The notes below the pieces were generated by a model. That model saw only the letters and a list, made by a program, of their open reading frames with translations, was not told where the DNA came from and searched no databases. This document shows, in pieces, positions 1 through 4,798 of a stretch of 7,225 nt of DNA. Position numbers and translations under genes: made by a program. The first letter of the stretch is position 1. The number at the start of each line of letters is the position of its first letter. Source of the stretch: Patescibacteria group bacterium (GTDB taxonomy: Bacteria > Patescibacteriota > Saccharimonadia > CAILAD01 > BJGX01); assembly GCA_030917065.1 (NCBI GenBank), contig JAUPVL010000044.1, positions 1-7,225 on the forward strand, written 5' to 3'.

Positions 1-56
1 AATAATATTCCTAGATTAATAATTTGTTTTTATAATAATACTTAAGCTTTGGTGTG

Positions 57-101
57 TCAAATAAATAAATCATGCCCGATAACATTGTAGTCATCGGGCA
101 T
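57..101 (-). terminator. Intrinsic terminator of the 94-aa/59-aa gene pair
   Basis: A perfect 9-bp inverted repeat (ATGCCCGAT at 72-80, ATCGGGCAT at 93-101) encloses a 12-base loop. Read on the minus strand, the hairpin is followed by a T-rich run (GATTTATTTATTTG, about 70 to 57). It lies 15 bases after the stop of the 59-aa gene. The plus-strand side has no T-run, so it acts on leftward transcription only. The remaining bases 1-56 are AT-rich and I see no gene in them. Confidence 0.8.
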
Positions 102-115
102 TGTAGTATCGAAAC

Positions 116-295
116 TTAGTCAGATTCGTATTGCTCATCGTCTCGAAAGACCATAGCGTGTTTGTCTCTGACGGATTCTTCTCTAGAAAGAGCCTTGCCA
201 TCTTCTGGTTTTTGTCTGAATCTTAGATTGTTCATTTTCAGGAAAAAAGCGAATGCTGATGGATGGCCGGTATTTGAACGTGGGGCATCACTCAT
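116..295 (-). CDS. Small hypothetical protein, 59 aa
   Basis: I do not recognise this protein. It begins at an ATG (295-293) that overlaps the TGA stop of the 94-aa gene as ATGA, and it ends in TAA (118-116). AGGAG lies 10 bases before the start, inside the upstream gene. The reading frame is open throughout. The N-terminal third is polar with a short hydrophobic patch (AFAFFLKM, residues 14-21). The middle is basic (NNLRFRQK) and the C-terminal third is highly charged and ends acidic (FRDDEQYESD). There is no signal peptide, membrane segment or cysteine. Support comes from the overlap with its neighbour, the ribosome site, and the terminator just after the stop. A function cannot be named. 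It is likely cytoplasmic and co-translated with the 94-aa product, possibly as its partner; that is inference. Confidence 0.62.
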   Translation of the reverse strand: MSDAPRSNTGHPSAFAFFLKMNNLRFRQKPEDGKALSREESVRDKHAMVFRDDEQYESD

Positions 296-576
296 GGCTT
301 ACTCGCTCCTTCTGGTCGCATATGAACAGATACAGTTACTCTCATAGCCTGTGCACACGAATTCGCTGTACAGGATGGTTCGCTCTCTGCCCATTTCCTA
401 GCCAATTCGGCAAGTGACTCGGCTGCGTCAGCAAAGGCCAAGAGCTCATCCTTCTTGGTAGGACTATCCGGCAGTTCTACGACGACTTGGTACTGACCGG
501 ATACGGATCCGGGATCGGAGCCTGTAGACACTACACTTCGACATGGTTTTTCTGGAGTTGGGATCTTCCTATCCAT
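292..576 (-). CDS. Hypothetical protein, 94 aa
   Basis: I do not recognise a family. The ATG at 576 is preceded by a strong ribosome site, AAAAGGAG with 5 bases to the start, which is among the best in the window. Residues 1-27 are polar and rich in Pro and Ser. Residues 28-35 (GQYQVVVE) look like a beta strand. Residues 42-65 form a likely amphipathic helix rich in Ala, Leu and Glu. Residues 78-86 (MRVTVSVHM) look like another strand. Cysteines are at 12, 69 and 74. There is no signal peptide or membrane segment, so it is probably a small cytoplasmic alpha/beta domain. It is the first gene of a two-gene unit with the 59-aa protein. I could not identify a convincing promoter between it and the terminator at 656-685. 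The coding bias looks richer in G and C than the AT-rich flanks, which supports a real gene. Confidence 0.7.
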   Translation of the reverse strand: MDRKIPTPEKPCRSVVSTGSDPGSVSGQYQVVVELPDSPTKKDELLAFADAAESLAELARKWAESEPSCTANSCAQAMRVTVSVHMRPEGASKP

Positions 577-655
577 GATTACTCCTTTTATAGATCACAA
601 GGTGCTGTTGTTTTCTTTTTCGATTCACTTACAGGAGATAGAAGCGAACCGATTC

Positions 656-685
656 AAAAAAACAAAAAACTGCCTTTGCGGCAGT
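656..685 (-). terminator. Strong intrinsic terminator, leftward
   Basis: On the minus strand the hairpin ACTGCC-GCAAA-GGCAGT (6 bp, loop of 5) is followed by TTTTTGTTTTTTT. It lies about 130 bases after the stop of the C39-like peptidase gene at 814 and is the first good terminator for that transcript. It also insulates the 94-aa/59-aa pair downstream. Bases 686-813 hold no convincing gene; the longest minus-strand start there gives only about 19 codons. Confidence 0.88.
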
Positions 686-813
686 CTTGGGTCCTTGATG
701 CATATCTAAACTACCGCATGGTGTCTCGGCTAATAATGACTATTCTATTGTTGTTGGAAGATTTGTTCATATAAAAGTTTATGAGATTAGATTAACAAAA
801 TTGATAGCTAGAG

Positions 814-1488
814 TCAAACCTGATGTCTGGGCAATACAAATATAGCTGTGTGGTTGAAGTGCTCAAAAAACTTGTCTATGTCTATCTTGTTGTTTTCTAG
901 ATTTTGTTCATTACTTAGCATTGGATCACTCACATAGAAGTACTGCCCAGTATTATCTTTTTTGTACCCGTTGACTACGACTTGATGAAAATCACCTTCT
1001 TTTTTGAATCCAGATCTTACGCTAGCTATGACAGCCGAGCCTCTATGAAATATCTCTATGAAATCCTGTGTGATTGCTAGTCTTAAATCCTTCGTATTGC
1101 TTTCTACATCGATCTGTTTATTGAACTCGCTTATCTGCTCATCATCGTATCCCTCATGATCAATCAGCCACTGAGGATCATTGTGAGTGATATTCCAGTT
1201 TCTTCGCCAGCTGACATATCCCAATTGCTTTAGATACTCCACTTGTTTGCTATGTATCCAATTGCCACTCTCGTTTTGTCCATTTTTGCTCAGCAACCAA
1301 TCTCTTATCTCTGATAGCTTGATAGTATTGTCGGTCTTGGGGGGTAGGTAGTCTATCAGCATTTTCATACATGCTATTGCGCATATGGTCTTGCCTACCT
1401 TGAGCGGCAATTCATTCTCAGGATCGAGTTGCCACACGTGATTGATATCGACACAAATATCGATGGACTTATCTGGGTTGTCGTTCAT
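814..1488 (-). CDS. C39-like (papain-fold) cysteine peptidase domain protein
   Basis: This 224-aa protein looks like one C39-type cysteine peptidase domain (Peptidase_C39_2-like). The presumed nucleophile Cys36 sits in KTICAIACMKMLI, which matches the family pattern of Cys followed seven residues later by Met in a helix. The presumed general base His168 is in GDFHQVVVNGY, and the third residue Asp188 is in YFYVSDPM. All three lie in the family order and spacing. The usual Gly-Pro after the cysteine is replaced by Ala-Ile. A second cysteine (Cys40) lies in the same helix. There is no signal peptide, membrane segment or ABC-transporter domain, so it is probably cytoplasmic, unlike bacteriocin-processing C39 exporters. 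The ATG overlaps the TGA of the Mur ligase gene (ATGA, 1488-1485) and has no clear ribosome site of its own, so translation is likely coupled. The substrate is unknown; a product or partner of the ligase is the natural guess. It could instead be a non-proteolytic transferase or amidase of the same fold. Confidence 0.8.
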   Translation of the reverse strand: MNDNPDKSIDICVDINHVWQLDPENELPLKVGKTICAIACMKMLIDYLPPKTDNTIKLSEIRDWLLSKNGQNESGNWIHSKQVEYLKQLGYVSWRRNWNITHNDPQWLIDHEGYDDEQISEFNKQIDVESNTKDLRLAITQDFIEIFHRGSAVIASVRSGFKKEGDFHQVVVNGYKKDNTGQYFYVSDPMLSNEQNLENNKIDIDKFFEHFNHTAIFVLPRHQV

Positions 1489-2756
1489 TGGGCAAAAGAT
1501 TTCTTTTTACGTTTTTTCCAGACCTTAGATTGCCTCACTAGATTGTCTGCTGGGCTTTTCTTGGGGTCTAGCAATATTCTCGAGGCTTCTTCGGTAAATA
1601 CTCCCGCCTGACTACCTTTAACGAGTACTATATCACCTTTTTTGATGATGTTTTTGACATAGTGACCTGCCTCGTAAGGAGTGCGGAACACCTTGATATT
1701 GTCGGCGTCTAGCCCGGCTCTTCTAGCAGCAGGCGCCGTGATATCACCTGCTGATTTACCAACAGTTACTAGTAGGTCTACTACTTTTGCTGCTGATTCA
1801 CCTACTTCTTGATGGCCGGCATCGGTATGATCACCTAATTCATTCATGCTACCCAATATAGCTATCTTCTTGCCTGACAAGCTGTTCAATGTTTGTAGGG
1901 CTGCTTTGACGGCATCAGGGCTAGAGTTGTAGCTATCATCGATGAGCTTTGCACCGTTGATAGCCGGTAGCAGGTTCATGCGGCCGTTGACTGGTGTGAC
2001 CTGAGACAACTCAAAACATATCGCTCCAAATGGTATATCTAGCTCATTTGCTACTGCTGCAGCTGCAAGCAGAGAGTATAGATTCTGTTCACCAATCATC
2101 TTTGTATGGACGACTCTTTTGTGCTTGCCTATTTGTAATTCGGCCTTGAGAAGTGAGTTGCTAGATCTAGCAACTTTGTTAAATCTGACATTTCCGTGCT
2201 TGAGCCCAAATCCTATAGTATCTTTCTTGTAAGCTTTCTTTCGGAGCAATTCGCTATCGGCGTTGTATATAATCTTTTTGGCGCCAGAAGCTATCACCCA
2301 GTTGTCATGTAGTACCGTCTTGATGTCTTTTAGTCGTTCCATATGTACTGGAGCTATAGCTGACACTACACTGATATCAGGCTGTATCATATTGAGTACC
2401 TTGCGCATCATCATTAGCTCATCATCAGCCATCTCTAGTACTAGAGTATCGTATTGATAGCTAGCAATCTCGTCGTCGATATCTTTGAATATCTTTTGCC
2501 AAGCTCGCGGATCCCAAAGCTTGTTGGGAACTTTTTGACCAAAGATGCTTAGAGGTATACCAATGTCTGTATTGTAACTGTCCTGGCTATAACGAACCTT
2601 GCGGGTAGATTCTAGTACCTGTCCTATAGCCTGCTTGGTAGTGGTCTTGCCTATACTACCAGTAACAGCAACGATGGTGATATCGTAGGTATTCAGAAGC
2701 TTGCGAAGCTTGGAGTTGAGTCTAGATATGATTACTTTTTTGGCTAGGTTTTTCAT
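1485..2756 (-). CDS. Mur ligase family protein, MurF-like, lacking the N-terminal substrate domain
   Basis: This is an ATP-dependent amide ligase of the Mur family, 423 aa. Features in order are: P-loop TGSIGKTTTK (32-41); a metal-binding Glu108 in LEMADDE; conserved His138-Met-Glu-Arg; Arg259 in VNGRM; the MurF-typical DDSYNSSPDA (273-282); GSMNELGD (302-309), matching the MurF GDMLELG motif; and VKGS (379-382). The C-terminus is a basic tail (WKKRKKK). MurF adds D-Ala-D-Ala to the UDP-MurNAc-tripeptide. Here only about 30 residues precede the P-loop, against roughly 100 in ordinary MurF, so the domain that holds the UDP-sugar is missing. The position expected for the carbamylated lysine appears to be Asn152. 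The substrate may therefore differ from that of MurF, and I give no gene symbol. No Shine-Dalgarno is visible before the ATG at 2756. mscL lies 48 bases upstream, and a C39-like peptidase overlaps the 3' end. Confidence 0.87.
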   Translation of the reverse strand: MKNLAKKVIISRLNSKLRKLLNTYDITIVAVTGSIGKTTTKQAIGQVLESTRKVRYSQDSYNTDIGIPLSIFGQKVPNKLWDPRAWQKIFKDIDDEIASYQYDTLVLEMADDELMMMRKVLNMIQPDISVVSAIAPVHMERLKDIKTVLHDNWVIASGAKKIIYNADSELLRKKAYKKDTIGFGLKHGNVRFNKVARSSNSLLKAELQIGKHKRVVHTKMIGEQNLYSLLAAAAVANELDIPFGAICFELSQVTPVNGRMNLLPAINGAKLIDDSYNSSPDAVKAALQTLNSLSGKKIAILGSMNELGDHTDAGHQEVGESAAKVVDLLVTVGKSAGDITAPAARRAGLDADNIKVFRTPYEAGHYVKNIIKKGDIVLVKGSQAGVFTEEASRILLDPKKSPADNLVRQSKVWKKRKKKSFAQ

Positions 2757-2772
2757 ATTGTATTTTGTATTT

Positions 2773-2801
2773 ATTATATTAGTCTATCAGAAAAATATAT
2801 A
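2773..2801 (-). promoter_or_regulatory. Possible promoter of the Mur ligase/peptidase pair
   Basis: A perfect -10 hexamer TATAAT (minus strand, 2778-2773) lies in the 48-base gap after mscL. The -35 position at 17-base spacing reads TATATA, a weak match to TTGACA. A start about seven bases downstream would leave a leader of only about 10 bases with no ribosome site. The gap has no hairpin, so read-through from mscL is also possible. Confidence 0.4.
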
Positions 2802-2804
2802 ATT

Positions 2805-3260
2805 TTACTTCTTAGACTTTGCTTCGGCTGATTTTTCGGCTTTTTGTTCTTTATTAGCTTCTACTTCGGCTTCTTTCTCGCGTTTTTTCTTGTCGATATC
2901 TATTCTATCGAGTCTAAGGAATTTAAAGCCGAAGTATACAACTGCTGCTATCACGAAGAAATCTATCAGTGCAGATACGAAGTTGCCCCAAGCGATAGTG
3001 GCTGTACCTAGCTTGAACGTAGCTGTAGTGAGATTGACCTTGCCAAGCAAAAGGCCGAGTACAGGGTTGATGACATCTACTACAAATGAATTGACTAGCT
3101 TAGTAACTGCACCACCTATGATAAAACCGACAGCTAGAGTTATGACTCCTTGCTCACGTACAAAGTCCAAAAATCCACTAGTTTGTCGGCTAGCTGTCTC
3201 TCTGGCTTTTTGGGCGGCGGTTTTACTGGTCTTGGCGATTTTGTCCATTTTTTCTTTCAT
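2805..3260 (-). CDS. mscL: Large-conductance mechanosensitive channel MscL
   Basis: MscL forms a homopentameric pore in the inner membrane that opens under high membrane tension to release solutes during osmotic downshock. The 151-aa protein shows the family core. The amphipathic start FLDFVREQGVITLAVGFIIGGAVTKLV (30-56) leads into pore helix TM1, which continues to about residue 70 (VNSFVVDVINPVLGLLLGKV). A short periplasmic loop of about 20 residues, WGNFVSALIDFFVIAAVVYFGFKFL as TM2 (91-115), and a charged C-terminal helix (118-151) of Lys, Glu and Ala follow. The N-terminus carries about 28 more residues than E. coli MscL, rich in Lys, Thr and Ala. The periplasmic loop is shorter than in E. 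coli. Met1 (3260) or Met5 (3248) could be the start; neither has a good Shine-Dalgarno, and I keep the longer form. It lies upstream of the Mur ligase on the same strand and is divergent from the tRNA. Confidence 0.93.
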   Translation of the reverse strand: MKEKMDKIAKTSKTAAQKARETASRQTSGFLDFVREQGVITLAVGFIIGGAVTKLVNSFVVDVINPVLGLLLGKVNLTTATFKLGTATIAWGNFVSALIDFFVIAAVVYFGFKFLRLDRIDIDKKKREKEAEVEANKEQKAEKSAEAKSKK

Positions 3261-3308
3261 CAGGTTAGTAAACGTATATTTACCACCTTCGTGACCTTAC
3301 TTATCAGA

Positions 3309-3337
3309 TTGAATTATAACATATTTGTTGCTAAGAT
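3309..3337 (+). promoter_or_regulatory. Probable promoter of tRNA-Ala
   Basis: TTGAAT (3309-3314) is followed after exactly 17 bases by TAAGAT (3332-3337). The predicted start near 3344 would leave a short 5' leader of about 22 bases for RNase P to remove from the tRNA. The -35 overlaps the mscL extended -10 on the opposite strand. Confidence 0.5.
3313..3321 (-). promoter_or_regulatory. Extended -10 promoter of mscL
   Basis: The minus strand reads TGTTATAAT (3321-3313), a perfect extended -10 element (TGnTATAAT). The -35 position (CTTTAT at 17-base spacing) is poor, as is common when an extended -10 is present. Transcription would start near 3306, giving a leader of about 46 bases before the mscL ATG at 3260. 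Confidence 0.6.
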
Positions 3338-3365
3338 AAAGCAGTCTTTCTTTTGTGGCAGATAA

Positions 3366-3442
3366 GGGGCATTGGCGCAGTTGGCTAGCGCGCATCCATG
3401 GCATGGATGAGGTCCGGGGTTCGAATCCCCGATGCTCCACCA
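3366..3442 (+). tRNA. tRNA-Ala, anticodon GGC
   Basis: This 77-base gene folds into a complete cloverleaf. The acceptor stem is GGGGCAT/ATGCTCC. The D stem is GCGC/GCGC with AGTTGGCTA in the loop. The anticodon stem CATCC/GGATG encloses ATGGCAT, so the anticodon is GGC (3400-3402), reading GCC and probably GCU. The T stem CGGGG/CCCCG carries the loop TTCGAAT. The acceptor stem contains G3-U70 (3368 and 3436), the defining identity element for alanyl-tRNA synthetase, and the discriminator base is A. The 3' CCA is encoded (3440-3442). It stands alone, with its own promoter and terminator. Confidence 0.97.
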
Positions 3443-3457
3443 AGACAGACCCCTACG

Positions 3458-3484
3458 AACTCCTTCACAGGAGTTTTTATTATT
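3458..3484 (+). terminator. Terminator of tRNA-Ala
   Basis: The hairpin AACTCCT-TCAC-AGGAGTT (7 bp, loop of 4) spans 3458-3475. It runs into TTTTTATTATT, giving a U-rich tail. It begins 16 bases after the tRNA 3' end and ends just before the promoter of the next gene. Confidence 0.82.
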
Positions 3485-3491
3485 CTTATGA

Positions 3492-3520
3492 TTGACATAT
3501 GTAAAATAAAATCCTATTAT
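3492..3520 (+). promoter_or_regulatory. Near-consensus promoter of the 138-aa gene
   Basis: A perfect -35 TTGACA (3492-3497) and a -10 TATTAT (3515-3520) are separated by the optimal 17 bases. The predicted start near 3527 leaves a leader of about 26 bases that contains the ribosome site AAGGAG (3543-3548). This is the strongest-looking promoter in the window. The -10 region TATTATAC recurs in the promoter at 6105-6133. Confidence 0.82.
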
Positions 3521-3552
3521 ACTGCCATCTTACGACGCACCTAAGGAGAGAC

Positions 3553-3969
3553 ATGCGAACGATACGTGTTTTGGTACTCGATACTCCCGCTAGCTACCTA
3601 GACAGGGTGAGCAAGGAGTATGGCGTACAGCTACAGGTGACTCAAATCAGCAATGAAGACATCTGGTCGGACACACTCAACTTCGGAATGGGTGGATACC
3701 GGGCATCTGTCAGGGCACAAAATCTTGCTAGATCTGCACATCCAGACGACTATGACTACGTGATCATCGGTAATAACATGGGCCAGGGCTTTATCTTTGC
3801 ACGCTTGATCTGTGAAGAACTCAGGCCCAAGACCTTGATTGTATTTAACCCTAGTAGCTCTCGCTCCGAAGTACCGGACTATAAGAGACTTGGATTCTCG
3901 CACTTTGCGAGTAGACATGAGCAGGGTCAATGGATCCTAGAACAGATTGGACTCAACCGAGCCGTCTGA
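3553..3969 (+). CDS. Hypothetical alpha/beta protein, 138 aa
   Basis: I do not recognise the family. The ATG at 3553 has AAGGAG four bases upstream, a near-consensus promoter before that, and a strong terminator after the TGA stop, so it forms a complete one-gene unit. The pattern of short hydrophobic strands alternating with helices suggests a Rossmann-, receiver- or flavodoxin-like fold. Likely strands are IRVLVLD (4-10), YDYVIIGN (67-74) and TLIVFNP (93-99), and possibly FSHFAS (114-119). Asp10 after the first strand and the glycine-containing turn NNMGQG (74-79) after the next would sit at the usual ligand face of such a fold. The protein has one cysteine, Cys87 in LICEEL, and no signal peptide or membrane segment. 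It may be a cytoplasmic receiver-like regulator, but no phosphorylation set (paired acids plus a conserved Lys in context) can be proven. The function is unknown. Confidence 0.8.
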   Translation: MRTIRVLVLDTPASYLDRVSKEYGVQLQVTQISNEDIWSDTLNFGMGGYRASVRAQNLARSAHPDDYDYVIIGNNMGQGFIFARLICEELRPKTLIVFNPSSSRSEVPDYKRLGFSHFASRHEQGQWILEQIGLNRAV

Positions 3970-3977
3970 GATATATG

Positions 3978-4016
3978 CCCATATTAGCAACCAGCTGATG
4001 TGGGTGATTTTTATTT
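3978..4016 (+). terminator. Strong terminator of the 138-aa gene
   Basis: An 11-bp stem with two G-U pairs, CCCATATTAGC (3978-3988) with GCTGATGTGGG (3994-4004), encloses AACCA and is followed by TTTTTATTT (4008-4016). The T-run overlaps the last codon of the convergent 68-aa gene. Read leftward, the hairpin has no T-run, so it serves mainly rightward transcription. Confidence 0.88.
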
Positions 4017-4221
4017 AGAACAAGCCAATAACGAAGTTAAATAAATACATCACTGCGATGATGACTACCGTGCCAGCCAAGAACCCTACAAATATACCGA
4101 GTCCGAGTCGAAAACCGTCTCTATAGGTATAGTGAGCAGCCTTGGTGACATCACTTGAACTGATCTCTTTCTTGAAGAAGTCGTCGGCTCTGTTGGATCT
4201 GTCTGATCTATCAGGTTTCAT
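4015..4221 (-). CDS. Small single-pass membrane protein, 68 aa
   Basis: No family is recognised. About 35 hydrophilic, charged residues come first, with an Arg/Asp/Ser-rich beginning (KPDRSDRSNRADD). One long hydrophobic segment (about 38-66 of 68; LGLGIFVGFLAGTVVIIAVMYLFNFVIGLF) follows, reaches almost to the C-terminus and holds small-residue Gly spacings. This looks like a tail-anchored or N-in single-pass inner-membrane protein. I choose the ATG at 4221. A GTG two codons earlier (4227) would give 70 aa and cannot be excluded, because neither start has a clear Shine-Dalgarno. It lies 16 bases after the methyltransferase stop on the same strand and is probably the last gene of the obgE operon. 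Translation may depend on ribosomes arriving from the upstream gene. The function is unknown. Confidence 0.7.
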   Translation of the reverse strand: MKPDRSDRSNRADDFFKKEISSSDVTKAAHYTYRDGFRLGLGIFVGFLAGTVVIIAVMYLFNFVIGLF

Positions 4222-4222
4222 A

Positions 4223-4243
4223 AGCACTATTGTAGCACTATTG
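4223..4243. repeat. Tandem 10-bp direct repeat at a gene junction
   Basis: AGCACTATTG occurs twice, at 4223-4232 and 4234-4243, separated by one base. A shorter third copy, AGCACTA, is at 4263-4269. The repeat spans the junction between the methyltransferase stop (TAG, 4240-4238) and the alternative GTG start of the membrane protein (4227). It looks like a small tandem duplication. Confidence 0.7.
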
Positions 4244-4798
4244 AGATACTTTTGTAGACATTAGCACTACGTGCTTATTGCTTCTGGTGATAACCTTGTG
4301 ATCTCCAAATACTCGGCTAAGTTGTTTGGATATCCAGGGTTTGAGTCTAGCTTCTACAACTATGAGTATCGCCCCATTTTCTTCAAGTCTCTCGAAGCTC
4401 TGGGCTATCATGTCTTCGACAACTTCTCGCCCTCTATGGGTAGGTGGATTGGATACTATCAGATCAAACTTGATATCCTTATCAACCTCGTCAAATCCAT
4501 GGCTAAGTACCACACTGAGATTAGTCACACCATTTTGCTCGGCGTTGGCGGTGGCAGTCTTGATGGCTGCGATATCCGAATCCACAGCTACTACATTGGC
4601 GCTTGGTTGAGTTTTGGCCATATATATAGCTATCGCACCCCAGCCCGTACCCCAATCTAGTGCGTTCTGATAGTCTGGCTTGACATCTTTGATAGCTTCC
4701 ACTAGAGATCTCGTACCGTTGTCTAGCTTCTTGGGAGAGAACAGATCGGGCAAAGTTTCGAACTTTAGATCGAGCCCATCAACATTGACTTCTACCAT
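4238..4798 (-). CDS. RsmC-like class I SAM-dependent methyltransferase
   Basis: This 186-aa protein is a class I methyltransferase of the MTS family (methyltransferase small domain), closest in pattern to RsmC, which makes m2G at 16S rRNA position 1207. After an N-terminal segment with LPDLFSPKKLDNGTRSL (16-32), typical of this family, motif I is LDWGTGWGAIAI (47-58), the SAM-binding glycine loop. The acidic residue after strand 2 is Asp73 in VVAVDSD. The catalytic motif IV is SNPPTH (116-121), matching the NPPF/Y motif of N-methylases that act on nucleobase amino groups. The C-terminal RLKPWISKQLSRVFGDHKVI resembles the end of RsmC. The duplicated N-terminal half of E. coli RsmC is missing, as in many shorter homologues. 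The start at 4798 overlaps the obgE stop by 7 bases and has AAGGA six bases upstream. The substrate is inferred to be rRNA; the exact base is unproven. Confidence 0.85.
   Translation of the reverse strand: MVEVNVDGLDLKFETLPDLFSPKKLDNGTRSLVEAIKDVKPDYQNALDWGTGWGAIAIYMAKTQPSANVVAVDSDIAAIKTATANAEQNGVTNLSVVLSHGFDEVDKDIKFDLIVSNPPTHRGREVVEDMIAQSFERLEENGAILIVVEARLKPWISKQLSRVFGDHKVITRSNKHVVLMSTKVSQ

Noticed and set aside
8..36. TATAAT at 31-36 as a rightward promoter
   Set aside because: The -35 position (TTCCTA) is a poor match, the region is very AT-rich, and no rightward gene follows.
487..774. Plus-strand open frame of 95 codons
   Set aside because: It runs antisense through the 5' part of the 94-aa gene and then across the leftward terminator at 656-685. 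It has a low-complexity aromatic-rich composition and no good ribosome site.
2890..3294. Plus-strand open frame of 134 codons opposite mscL
   Set aside because: It lies antisense to a clearly recognised MscL gene, is rich in Ser, Thr and Leu in the manner of shadow frames, and has no ribosome site.
814..3969. Alternative genetic code with TGA as glycine (Gracilibacteria/SR1 type)
   Set aside because: TGA ends the C39-like, Mur ligase, 94-aa and 138-aa genes at sensible places, with overlaps or terminators immediately after, so it is a true stop.
4263..4276. Short inverted repeat AGCAC/GTGCT inside the methyltransferase gene
   Set aside because: It has only 5 bp, lies within coding sequence and has no T-run, so it is likely chance.
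4271..4660. Plus-strand open frame of 129 codons opposite the methyltransferase
   Set aside because: It is a shadow of a gene with intact SAM-binding and NPP motifs. A second overlapping shadow frame (4326-4610) runs through the same stretch.
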